Below are positions 1 to 5,925 of a stretch of DNA of 8,142 bases, one piece after another. The notes below the pieces were generated by a model. The model was not told the origin of the DNA, searched no databases, and worked only from the letters and a program-made list of their open reading frames with translations. The stretch's first letter is position 1; every line of letters starts with the position of its first letter. This DNA comes from an uncultured Eubacteriales bacterium. GTDB lineage: Bacteria > Bacillota > Clostridia > Oscillospirales > CAG-272. Made by a program: the position numbers and the translations under genes. Where the stretch lies: the NCBI GenBank assembly GCA_900554225.1, contig USGH01000103.1, positions 1-8,142 of the forward strand, given 5' to 3'.

Positions 1-1
1 C

Positions 2-838
2 GGACTCAACGGTGCGGGCAAAACCACGCTCATCAAGTTGCTCACGCGGTTATATGACCCCACGGAGGGCTACATCACGTTGGATGGGCGGGACATCCGC
101 GAATACGATCCGGCGGAGCTATATCGTGTATTTGGCATCATCTTCCAGGACTTTGGAAAATACGCCGTGAGTGCCGGTGAGAATATCCGTTTCGGACAGC
201 TGGATCGCGACGCAGGGATGGCAGAAATCGAAACTGCCGCCGCACAGTCCGGGGCCGCGGATTTCATCGAAAAGCTACCGAATGGCTACGATACGCCGCT
301 GATGCGCTACTTTGAGGAAAACGGCATTGAGCTGTCGATCGGACAGTGGCAGAAGCTCTCCATTGCACGCGCCTTCTACAGCGACTCGGACATTGTGATT
401 TTGGATGAGCCGACCGCCTCCCTCGACGCGATTGCGGAACAGGAGATCTACAACCAGTTCGACCGTCTGCGCCGGGATAAAACAACCGTATTCGTATCGC
501 ACAGGCTGTCCAGCGCGACTGTGGCGAATAAGATCGTGGTGCTGGAAAACGGCTCGATCGTGGAGATCGGCACACACGAGGAGCTGATGCGCGCGCATGG
601 GGAATACTATCGTCTCTTCAGCACGCAGGCAAAGCGGTATATCACAGATCACGAGAATCCGGAAGCCGATACAGGCGACGCGGTGCCGAACGTACAGCAA
701 AATGCTTCCCACGCACCGGAAATACACGGACGACACGGAAAAGAGGAAACGCCACCGCCGCCCGGATCTGTGCCGCCGCATCAGCCTCCTTTCGCACAGG
801 AAACGATGGCTCCGCCGGATGCAAGGAAACGTCCGTAA
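2..838 (+). CDS. ABC transporter ATP-binding domain (exporter type), 5' end missing
   Basis: This is the nucleotide-binding domain of an ABC transporter, which hydrolyses ATP at the inner face of the membrane to drive export. The gene enters from the left edge already inside the Walker A loop (GLNGAGKTT, visible residues 1-9). The other ATPase motifs follow in order: Q-loop IIFQD near 46-50, signature LSIGQ at 111-115, Walker B IVILDE at 131-136, D-loop SLD at 140-142, and the switch histidine in VFVSHR near 167. The order and style match fused membrane-plus-ATPase exporters (MsbA/LmrA-like, bacteriocin and multidrug types), so a six-helix membrane domain probably lies outside the window. The substrate cannot be told. 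The conserved domain ends near residue 212. The last 66 residues are an odd hydrophilic tail with a PPPP run and many His and Pro, ending KRP. No other gene follows on this strand before the tRNA promoter. Confidence 0.93.
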   Translation, partial: GLNGAGKTTLIKLLTRLYDPTEGYITLDGRDIREYDPAELYRVFGIIFQDFGKYAVSAGENIRFGQLDRDAGMAEIETAAAQSGAADFIEKLPNGYDTPLMRYFEENGIELSIGQWQKLSIARAFYSDSDIVILDEPTASLDAIAEQEIYNQFDRLRRDKTTVFVSHRLSSATVANKIVVLENGSIVEIGTHEELMRAHGEYYRLFSTQAKRYITDHENPEADTGDAVPNVQQNASHAPEIHGRHGKEETPPPPGSVPPHQPPFAQETMAPPDARKRP

Positions 839-872
839 GATGTCATGCGGTCGCCAGACCATATTTTTCTGC

Positions 873-890
873 AAAAATCGGATTTTTTTT
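873..890 (+). terminator. Weak A/T hairpin with T-run after the ABC gene
   Basis: A run AAAAAT, a three-base turn and ATTTTT followed by more T lie 35 bases after the ABC gene stop. This could be a weak intrinsic terminator for that gene. The stem is only six A-T pairs, so the same A/T tract may instead serve as an UP-like element for the tRNA promoter starting at 901. Confidence 0.25.
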
Positions 891-900
891 GAAAAACCTC

Positions 901-929
901 TTGACAAATCGCGCCTGATGTGGTATTAT
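901..929 (+). promoter_or_regulatory. Strong sigma-A promoter of the Gly-Arg-His tRNA cluster
   Basis: A perfect -35 TTGACA (901-906) is separated by 17 bases from -10 TATTAT (924-929). The -10 is preceded by TGTGG, so it is an extended -10 (TGG directly before it). A- and T-rich tracts lie just upstream, as expected for a stable-RNA promoter. The predicted start of transcription is about 10 bases before tRNA-Gly. The same core recurs before the other two tRNA units. Confidence 0.9.
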
Positions 930-946
930 ATTTAAGCATCAGGCGC

Positions 947-1017
947 GCGGGTGTAGTTCAATGGTAGAATCCCAGCCTTCCAAGCTGGTCGTGTGGGTTC
1001 GATTCCCATCACCCGCT
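947..1017 (+). tRNA. tRNA-Gly (anticodon TCC)
   Basis: This 71-base cloverleaf reads GGA and related glycine codons. The acceptor arms GCGGGTG and CACCCGC pair perfectly. The anticodon stem CCAGC/GCTGG holds loop CTTCCAA with anticodon TCC at 979-981. The T loop is TTCGATT with stem GTGGG/CCCAT. The discriminator is T and no CCA is encoded, so CCA must be added by tRNA nucleotidyltransferase. It is the first gene of a three-tRNA cluster. Confidence 0.96.
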
Positions 1018-1042
1018 TTGAGGAGCATTCTGTTCCTCAGGC

Positions 1043-1070
1043 AACGCATACCGTCCGGTTTATGCGTTTT
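1043..1070 (+). other. Hairpin in the Gly-Arg tRNA spacer
   Basis: AACGCATA (1043-1050) pairs with TATGCGTT (1061-1068) around a ten-base loop and runs into TTTT. A smaller stem TGAGGA/TCCTCA lies just before it. The 149-base spacer between tRNA-Gly and tRNA-Arg is long for a tRNA operon and has no open frame I would trust. The hairpin could be a weak terminator or a processing structure. No convincing second promoter is visible before tRNA-Arg. Confidence 0.35.
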
Positions 1071-1166
1071 CGCAAGCCATATGGTTTGTGGAAGAAATTC
1101 CGTTGGGAAAGCTGGGCAAAGATCTCCTTTATCCGTCCGATGTGGACTGTGTCGGATATGATTTAT

Positions 1167-1240
1167 GTACCTTTAGCTCAGTCGGATAGAGCAACTGCCT
1201 TCTAAGCAGTAGGTCGTGGGTTCGAATCCCCCAAGGTACG
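1167..1240 (+). tRNA. tRNA-Arg (anticodon TCT)
   Basis: This 74-base cloverleaf reads AGA/AGG arginine codons. Acceptor arms GTACCTT and AAGGTAC pair fully. Anticodon stem ACTGC/GCAGT holds CTTCTAA with anticodon TCT at 1201-1203. The discriminator is G and no CCA is encoded. The T stem GTGGG/CCCCC carries one U-C mismatch (1217 with 1231), which is unusual. It probably shares the tRNA-Gly transcript, since a TATGAT box at 1157 is too close to the gene and has no -35. Confidence 0.94.
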
Positions 1241-1321
1241 TTTCCGTTGTCTATGATGGCAGCGGTTCTCCATAGCATGGACATGGTGTCAGAGTATTCT
1301 GCGGTGTGCCTGTGGCAATAT

Positions 1322-1396
1322 GGTGGGTGTAGCTCAGTTGGTTAGAGCGTCAGGTTGTGGCCCTGAAGGCCGTGGGTTCGAGTCCCATCACTCACC
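1322..1396 (+). tRNA. tRNA-His (anticodon GTG)
   Basis: Histidine tRNA with loop TTGTGGC, anticodon GTG at 1357-1359 and stem TCAGG/CCTGA. Acceptor arms GTGGGTG and CACTCAC pair with one G-T wobble. The gene encodes the extra G at -1 (1322) opposite discriminator C73 (1396), the identity element for histidyl-tRNA synthetase, so the start is set to include it. No CCA is encoded. It is the last gene of the cluster, with a terminator eight bases downstream. Confidence 0.96.
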
Positions 1397-1403
1397 CTTG
1401 CAG

Positions 1404-1438
1404 AAAAAGCACTGTATCGTTTGGTACGGTGCTTTTTT
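1404..1438 (+). terminator. Intrinsic terminator, probably bidirectional
   Basis: AAAAAGCACTGTA pairs with TACGGTGCTTTTT (one G-T wobble) and ends in six T on the plus strand, so it closes the tRNA cluster. Read on the minus strand the same stem ends in TTTTT. It can therefore also end the convergent operon whose last stop codon is at 1469. Confidence 0.88.
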
Positions 1439-1468
1439 CCTTTTTTCACGATCTATGCAGGGACTCTC

Positions 1469-1669
1469 CTACCTTCTCCATCCGAAAATCCCTGCCGTCA
1501 CCCCGATCGCCGCAAGCAGCGCTGCCGCTGTGTACAGTAAATATCCCGCCACATTGCTCAGATCGAGAAATCCGCCTCCCTTCGCGGTGGATGCGGCATA
1601 GACCAGCACAGCGCCAAGAAGCACTGCGGCTATGCAGATCCCGCGATATACGTACTTTCTTATTTTCAT
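1469..1669 (-). CDS. Small two-helix membrane protein, function unknown
   Basis: This 66-residue protein has a short basic N-terminus (MKIRKYVYRG), a first hydrophobic helix at about 10-28, a short polar loop with KGGG near 30-33, and a second helix at about 39-63 ending in the basic WRR. It should sit in the cytoplasmic membrane with both ends inside. The chosen ATG overlaps the stop of the nucleoside phosphorylase by four bases (ATGA), and an AAGGTG ribosome binding site lies inside that upstream gene, so the two are probably translationally coupled. A longer reading in the same frame would lie antisense-like across the phosphorylase and is rejected. I do not recognise the family. Confidence 0.72.
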   Translation of the reverse strand: MKIRKYVYRGICIAAVLLGAVLVYAASTAKGGGFLDLSNVAGYLLYTAAALLAAIGVTAGIFGWRR

Positions 1670-2454
1670 TCCATCACCTTCTCCTGCTCCGCCGCCATTT
1701 TCGCCGCCATCTCCATTGCCAGATATGCGATCTTGTCCTTGTCCGCCAGCCGATCCTCGTTTCCCAGACTCCGTTTGTCCCACTGTGCAGCAGCCAGATT
1801 GTCGGCAGCATAAAAGAATTGCAGCACGTCTTTCCCGCGAAAATGTGCCATAGCGGCCACGGATGCGCATTCCATATCGACGCAGATGCAGCCCTCTGAC
1901 CGCCGCCGCTCCATTTTCGTGCGCGTTTCCCGGTAGAAGGCATCCGTCGTCCAGACCTTACCTACCGTATACGGACAGCCAAGTGTGTCCAGCAGCACCC
2001 GAAATGCGTGCAGATACCGCTCATTGACAGCAATCTCCCGCGCAGGCGGCGCATAGTGGTAGCTTGTCCCCTCATCCCGGAGCGCGGCGTCTGGTACGAT
2101 CACAGAGCAGTCGGCGATCTCCGGCTCCAGCACGCCGCACGTACCGAACACCACGGCGCATTCCGCCCCCATTGCGAACACATCCTCCAGCGCACCCACA
2201 CACGACGGCGCGCCGACGGTGGTGTTGAACAGTGCGATCTCCTGCCCGCGATAGGTCGTTTTGTATACGGGACAGGTCGAATGGGCGTCCTTGACATGGG
2301 AGATCTCCACGCCGCCGACATCCGCGAGCAGTCTTGCAAAGGTCACATGGGAAAAGCAGGTCACGACCACCTTCGGCATATCCGGAACACGGCGAATCAC
2401 GTCCTCCGGGTTGATGCAGGCGTTCTTTTCCGGGTCAAATTCACGTATGGGCAT
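1666..2454 (-). CDS. Nucleoside phosphorylase, uridine phosphorylase-like
   Basis: A 262-residue PNP/UDP-family phosphorylase. Such enzymes split a nucleoside with phosphate to base plus (deoxy)ribose-1-phosphate in cytoplasmic salvage. Family marks are FGTCG at 103-107, RDEGTSYHY at 126-134 (the EGTS-HY stretch typical of uridine phosphorylase-like members), TTDAFYRET at 169-177, and VDMECAS near 192-198, whose Glu normally contacts the ribose. The length fits the family. I chose the ATG at 2454 because a near-perfect AGAGGAGGT lies 5 bases before it; a start ten codons earlier has no such site. It sits 48 bases after the deacylase gene and overlaps the small membrane gene by four bases, so all three look like one operon. 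Uridine, purine nucleoside or nucleotide specificity cannot be settled by eye. Confidence 0.9.
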   Translation of the reverse strand: MPIREFDPEKNACINPEDVIRRVPDMPKVVVTCFSHVTFARLLADVGGVEISHVKDAHSTCPVYKTTYRGQEIALFNTTVGAPSCVGALEDVFAMGAECAVVFGTCGVLEPEIADCSVIVPDAALRDEGTSYHYAPPAREIAVNERYLHAFRVLLDTLGCPYTVGKVWTTDAFYRETRTKMERRRSEGCICVDMECASVAAMAHFRGKDVLQFFYAADNLAAAQWDKRSLGNEDRLADKDKIAYLAMEMAAKMAAEQEKVME

Positions 2455-2459
2455 ATCGT

Positions 2460-2468
2460 ACCTCCTCT
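2460..2468 (-). promoter_or_regulatory. Ribosome binding site fixing the phosphorylase start
   Basis: On the minus strand this reads AGAGGAGGT, a nearly perfect match to the 16S rRNA tail, five bases before ATG 2454. It rules out the more upstream start in the same frame. Confidence 0.85.
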
Positions 2469-2502
2469 GTTTTTGGTTTTCCACGCTGCCGCTTCGTCCG
2501 AC

Positions 2503-2982
2503 TTACAGGGTCACATCCGCGAATCGTGCGCCCACATATTCCGCAAGCGCAGTCGGCGAGAGCTTCATCTGCTGTCCGCGCATCCCGGCACTGACGTAGA
2601 TCTCATCGTACAGCGTTGCCGTCTCATCGATGAATGTCGGGTACGCCTTTTTCATGCCGACCGGGGAACAGCCGCCGCGGATATAGCCCGTCAAGCCGAG
2701 CAGCTCCTTCACATGGATCATCTCGACCTTCTTGTTCCCGGACACCTGTGCGCATTTTTTCAGATCCAATTCCATGGCGACCGGGATGCAGAATACCACA
2801 ATCCCCGTTTTATCGCCGCGTGCCACCAGTGTTTTGAACACCTGATCCGCATCGATCCCCAGTACGGACGCGATGTGTACCCCGCTGAGATCCGATTCGT
2901 CCACCTCGTAGGTAAACGTTTCGAGCGGAATACCCGCCTGGGTCAGAAGCCGTACCGCGTTTGTTTTCACCACATTAGCCAC
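2503..2982 (-). CDS. ybaK: Cys-tRNA(Pro)/Cys-tRNA(Cys) deacylase YbaK
   Basis: A 159-residue YbaK/ProX-type editing protein. In the known family it hydrolyses cysteine wrongly charged on tRNA-Pro by prolyl-tRNA synthetase, acting in the cytoplasm. Visible marks are the N-terminal KTNAVRLL, the VFKTLV strand with the key Lys near residue 50, VFCIPVAMELDLKK at about 63-76, and the family loop GGCSPVGMKK at 103-112. The length is normal. I chose GTG at 2982. A purine-rich AAGGATGGTGAT precedes it, the KTNAV start then aligns as in relatives, and it lies about 30 bases from a good promoter. The longer ATG-initiated reading from 3138 would cover that promoter. It is first in the operon with the phosphorylase. 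Confidence 0.93.
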   Translation of the reverse strand: MANVVKTNAVRLLTQAGIPLETFTYEVDESDLSGVHIASVLGIDADQVFKTLVARGDKTGIVVFCIPVAMELDLKKCAQVSGNKKVEMIHVKELLGLTGYIRGGCSPVGMKKAYPTFIDETATLYDEIYVSAGMRGQQMKLSPTALAEYVGARFADVTL

Positions 2983-3011
2983 GATATCACCATCCTTTTC
3001 TATCCGCCAAT

Positions 3012-3040
3012 AGTATACCACACCACGCGAAAAAATGCAA
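3012..3040 (-). promoter_or_regulatory. Sigma-A promoter of the ybaK operon
   Basis: On the minus strand, -35 TTGCAT (3040-3035) and -10 TATACT (3017-3012) are 17 bases apart. TGTGG directly precedes the -10, the same extended -10 seen at the tRNA promoters. It drives leftward transcription, and the start would lie about 23 bases before the GTG at 2982. Confidence 0.82.
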
Positions 3041-3131
3041 GGCGGACGCATACTGGTCACGCATGAATGTTTCCTTTCTGAACCACACAGGAACTCTGCT
3101 GTTTTCCGTGCGAAAATTGCTGTTTTTTCTC

Positions 3132-3160
3132 TTGCCACGTCCCCCGTGGTATGCTATAAT
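3132..3160 (+). promoter_or_regulatory. Sigma-A promoter of the EIIC/zinc-ribbon pair
   Basis: -35 TTGCCA (3132-3137), a 17-base spacer and a perfect -10 TATAAT (3155-3160) with extended TGC. It points right, back to back with the ybaK promoter about 90 bases away. The predicted leader is about 28 bases. Confidence 0.82.
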
Positions 3161-3194
3161 AAAGGAAAGACTTCATTCGGGAGAGTACAGCGGT

Positions 3195-4235
3195 ATGGAT
3201 AGATTGAAAGCGCGTCTGCACACCTATTTTATCGACGCAATGGGAGCGATGGCACAGGGACTTTTTGCCTCCCTCCTCATCGGTACGATTTTTAAGACGA
3301 TCGGGCAGTATTGCCATCTCGCCTTTCTTGTGGAGCTTGCCGGAATCGCGTCCGGTGCCGCGGGAATGGCAATCGGTGCGGCAATCGCCTATGCCATGAA
3401 GGCCCATCCGCTGGTGCTGTATGCGGCTTGTGTGGTCGGCAGCGCGGGATACAGTCTCGGTACCACAATCGAAGCGGCGGATAAGACGTTTGCCTATACA
3501 GCGGGGCCTGCCGGTGCCTTTCTTGCCGTCATCGTCGCCGTGGAGCTGGGGATGCTTGTGTCGAAAAAGACCAAGGTGGACGTACTCGTGACCCCGGCTG
3601 TGGTGATCGGCAGCGGATACGCGGTGGCACGGCTCGTCTGTCCGGGTATTGCCTACATTATGTATTATCTCGGCGACTTTATCAATACCGCAACAAGACT
3701 TCGTCCCTTCCTCATGGGGATCATCGTGTCCGTCGTCGTCGGTGTGATCCTGACCCTGCCCATTTCCTCCGCGGCGATCTGTGCCATGATCGGCATCACA
3801 GGGATCGCGGGCGGTGCGGCTACGGTCGGATGCTGCGCACAGATGGTGGGCTTTGCCGTCATCAGCTTCCGTGAGAATCGTTGGGGCGGCATAGTCTCCC
3901 AAGGACTCGGCACCTCCATGCTCCAGATGGGCAATATCTGCCGCCATCCGCAGATCTGGATCCCGCCGACATTGGCATCCGCAATCTGTGGTCCGCTTGC
4001 CACGATGGTATTCAAGCTCGAATGCACCGGAGTCTCCGCCGGGATGGGTACCTGCGGCATGGTCGGTCCGCTCGGAATCCTGACGGATATGGGTTCGACG
4101 GCTCAAATGTGGATCGGCACCCTTGTCTGCTGCATCGTCCTGCCTGCGGTTCTTTCCCTGCTCTTTTCCGAGATCATGCGCCGCGTCGGCTGGATCAAAC
4201 CGGGCGATATGGCACTCGAACACGATAACGCATAA
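3195..4235 (+). CDS. PTS transporter subunit IIC-like membrane protein
   Basis: A 346-residue, strongly hydrophobic protein with about eight to ten membrane helices, matching the PTS_EIIC_2-type family. These are sugar-channel-like IIC proteins usually found without their own IIA and IIB parts. The best mark is the conserved loop QGLGTSMLQMGNI followed by HPQIWIPP (about 236-258), preceded by the glycine-rich GITGIAGGAATVG near 200-212. I chose ATG 3195, giving MDRLKARLHTYF, because it follows the promoter at 3132-3160 and a GGGAGA ten bases upstream. The longer frame back to 3063 would span that promoter. No cytoplasmic PTS domain and no phosphorylation motif is seen, so real sugar phosphorylation is doubtful. 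The substrate is unknown. The zinc-ribbon gene begins 14 bases after the stop, so the two are likely co-transcribed. Confidence 0.85.
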   Translation: MDRLKARLHTYFIDAMGAMAQGLFASLLIGTIFKTIGQYCHLAFLVELAGIASGAAGMAIGAAIAYAMKAHPLVLYAACVVGSAGYSLGTTIEAADKTFAYTAGPAGAFLAVIVAVELGMLVSKKTKVDVLVTPAVVIGSGYAVARLVCPGIAYIMYYLGDFINTATRLRPFLMGIIVSVVVGVILTLPISSAAICAMIGITGIAGGAATVGCCAQMVGFAVISFRENRWGGIVSQGLGTSMLQMGNICRHPQIWIPPTLASAICGPLATMVFKLECTGVSAGMGTCGMVGPLGILTDMGSTAQMWIGTLVCCIVLPAVLSLLFSEIMRRVGWIKPGDMALEHDNA

Positions 4236-4249
4236 GGAGGAAATCTTGT

Positions 4250-5008
4250 ATGTACACACCGGAAAACGATACCAACAATACCACCCCCGCAAACGGCACG
4301 AACGAATCGCCGAAAGCCCCGGCAGCGGATCCGTCGTACAACCCGTATTTGCAGGAGAAGGTGACGGAAGCGGGCGCAAACAGCAGCGACAATGCAAACG
4401 ATGCGCCAGGCACGGATACGAACGAAGCCACGCAGCCTGAGCAGCCCCCGGAAGAAGCGAAAACCGCCTCCTGGGACTCCGCTGCGAATCACACGGACGG
4501 CACAGACGGCAACGCCAATCCGCCGAAATGTCCCCGCTGCGGCGCGGTGCTGCGTCAGGGTGCGAAATTCTGTGTCAGCTGCGGGAAATCGTTGCAGGAT
4601 CCGCCGCAGGGATTTGCGGAAGCCTCCGACAACGGCACGGAAGCCCCGCAGCAGAATCCCTACGCCCATCGCGGCACACCCGTACCGCCGCCCGCTGATG
4701 GATACCAGAATCCGCCGCAGTACACCGTCCACACGGATCCGACCGTACCGGAAAAGCTCTCCGTACTCGATTATTTTGTGCTGTTCCTCGTGACAAACAT
4801 TCCCGTGGTCGGCGTGATCCTGGCACTCTACTGGGGCTTCTCGTCCCAGACCGGCATCAACCGCAAGAATTTCGCCCGCACGGTCCTGATCCTGCGTGTG
4901 ATCCAGTATGTTCTCGCATTCCTCTACGTGCTGCTCATCGTCTCCATCTTTAAAAGTGCCGGCGGCATAGACCTGTACAACGCCTACAACTCATCCATAC
5001 TCTATTGA
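4250..5008 (+). CDS. Zinc-ribbon membrane protein of unknown function
   Basis: A 252-residue protein in three parts. Residues 1-92 are a polar, acidic, low-complexity stretch rich in Asn, Thr, Ala and Pro. Residues 94-111 are a four-cysteine zinc ribbon, CPRC and CVSC with Cys at 94, 97, 108 and 111. After a Pro/Gln-rich linker come two membrane helices at about 171-195 and 210-234, with a basic loop NRKNFAR between them. The ribbon and linker are probably cytoplasmic and tethered to the membrane. The start is clear: AAGGAGG at 4234-4240, overlapping the upstream stop, is nine bases before the ATG. Such proteins are common in Clostridia but have no assigned job. Close spacing to the IIC gene suggests one transcript, not necessarily one function. 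A strong hairpin follows the stop. Confidence 0.85.
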   Translation: MYTPENDTNNTTPANGTNESPKAPAADPSYNPYLQEKVTEAGANSSDNANDAPGTDTNEATQPEQPPEEAKTASWDSAANHTDGTDGNANPPKCPRCGAVLRQGAKFCVSCGKSLQDPPQGFAEASDNGTEAPQQNPYAHRGTPVPPPADGYQNPPQYTVHTDPTVPEKLSVLDYFVLFLVTNIPVVGVILALYWGFSSQTGINRKNFARTVLILRVIQYVLAFLYVLLIVSIFKSAGGIDLYNAYNSSILY

Positions 5009-5011
5009 TGG

Positions 5012-5057
5012 AAAAGATCCTTTCGTCCATTGCCTGCTCTGGTCGGAGGGATCTTTT
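5012..5057 (+). terminator. Terminator after the zinc-ribbon gene
   Basis: AAAAGATCCTTTCG (5012-5025) pairs with CGGAGGGATCTTTT (5044-5057) over 14 positions with two G-T wobbles and an 18-base loop. The stem ends in TTTT but only a short, interrupted T tract follows. It begins four bases after the stop and separates this operon from spoIIR. Confidence 0.68.
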
Positions 5058-5156
5058 GTGGTTTCTATGCGCCTGTCTGTCGTGGATAACAGAATATGTT
5101 TCTATAGAGTTTTCCGGCTTCTCCCGCCAAGCGACCGTATTTTTCGGATCACACCT

Positions 5157-5186
5157 GCATAATCCCGCCGCTTCCGGGGAATCCTG
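5157..5186 (+). promoter_or_regulatory. Candidate sigma-F (forespore) promoter of spoIIR
   Basis: GCATA (5157-5161), a 15-base spacer and GGGAATCCTG (5177-5186) resemble the sigma-F/G pattern GCATA then GGnnAnAnT, with one clear -10 mismatch (C for A). Transcription would start near 5192, about 20 bases before the ATG. No good sigma-A pair is visible here, unlike the other genes of the window. In Bacillus subtilis spoIIR is known to be sigma-F dependent, which supports the reading. Confidence 0.55.
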
Positions 5187-5211
5187 CGGTATCACATATC
5201 GGGGGTATCGT

Positions 5212-5841
5212 ATGAAAGCTCTTGTTTCTTCCGCCATTGCCATTCTGTTCTGCGCCGTACTCTTCTCCGTTCTGCCGATCCATGGGGAGGAGTCCATCTA
5301 TCGCGAAACGATCCGGCTCCATGTGCTTGCCCATTCCGACAGTGCGGTGGATCAGTCCGTGAAGCTGTCCGTGCGCGACGCTGTACTGGAAACCGTAGAC
5401 GCGCTGATCGGTGAAAGCACCTCACGTGCGGATGCAGCTGCCATTCTCGCAGAAAACAAAGAGACGATCCGTACCGCAGCCAATACACAGCTTGACGCGC
5501 TTGGCAGAGCGGAAAGAGCAACGGTACACTTTGGAGAGGAGCGATATCCGACACGGGTATATGACGGATGCACCCTGCCTGCCGGGATGTACACCTCGCT
5601 GCGTGTGGAAATCGGCGATGGAAATGGTAAAAACTGGTGGTGCATTCTCTTTCCGTCCGTATGCAGTCGATTCGCACGCGGCGGTGAGGATGCGGATGCT
5701 CTGAGCGGTGATTTTGTCGCGGCAGGCTTCACACCGGAGGAATACCGGCTGATCACGGAAAACGAAAATATGCCGTACAAGGTGCGCTTCTGGGTATTGG
5801 AGGAAATCGCCAAATGGTTCGGCGGGGAGAAATCCGCGTAA
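5212..5841 (+). CDS. spoIIR: Stage II sporulation protein R
   Basis: A 209-residue SpoIIR. In known spore formers it is made in the forespore, exported across the septal membrane, and triggers the protease SpoIIGA to process pro-sigma-E in the mother cell. An uncleaved or cleavable signal helix spans about 4-22. Family motifs follow: IRLHVLAHSDSAVDQ at 34-48, KLSVRDAVLE at 51-60, RYPTRVY at 111-117, LPAGMY at 122-127, NWWCILFPSVC at 141-151, and VRFWVLEEI at 191-199. The length is normal and the gene looks intact. I chose ATG 5212 because it gives a proper signal helix and has GGGGG six bases upstream; the longer frame from 5005 would run through the terminator and the candidate sigma-F promoter. 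It stands alone, with its own promoter and the next gene's promoter directly downstream. Confidence 0.95.
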   Translation: MKALVSSAIAILFCAVLFSVLPIHGEESIYRETIRLHVLAHSDSAVDQSVKLSVRDAVLETVDALIGESTSRADAAAILAENKETIRTAANTQLDALGRAERATVHFGEERYPTRVYDGCTLPAGMYTSLRVEIGDGNGKNWWCILFPSVCSRFARGGEDADALSGDFVAAGFTPEEYRLITENENMPYKVRFWVLEEIAKWFGGEKSA

Positions 5842-5857
5842 AATTCACAAATTCCGG

Positions 5858-5886
5858 TTGATTTTCCGCCCACTCTGTGGTATCTT
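5858..5886 (+). promoter_or_regulatory. Sigma-A promoter of the TIM-barrel isomerase gene
   Basis: -35 TTGATT (5858-5863), a 17-base spacer and -10 TATCTT (5881-5886) with TGTGG directly before the -10. The start of transcription would be about 33 bases before the ATG at 5926. It begins 16 bases after the spoIIR stop, so this gene can be expressed apart from spoIIR. Confidence 0.75.
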
Positions 5887-5925
5887 TTGGAAAAAGCAGT
5901 CTGTCCGAAAGGAAGGAGAATGACC

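Noticed and set aside
1157..1162. TATGAT box just before tRNA-Arg as a separate promoter
   Set aside because: It is only five bases from the tRNA start and has no -35 at a usable distance.
2008..3066. 352-residue plus-strand frame across ybaK and the phosphorylase
   Set aside because: It lies antisense to two genes with clear family motifs, runs through the ybaK promoter and has no ribosome binding site.
3057..4397. 446-residue open frame on the minus strand
   Set aside because: It is antisense to the IIC gene, is rich in His, Arg and Asp without a domain, and spans the divergent promoter region. It is a shadow of the real plus-strand gene.
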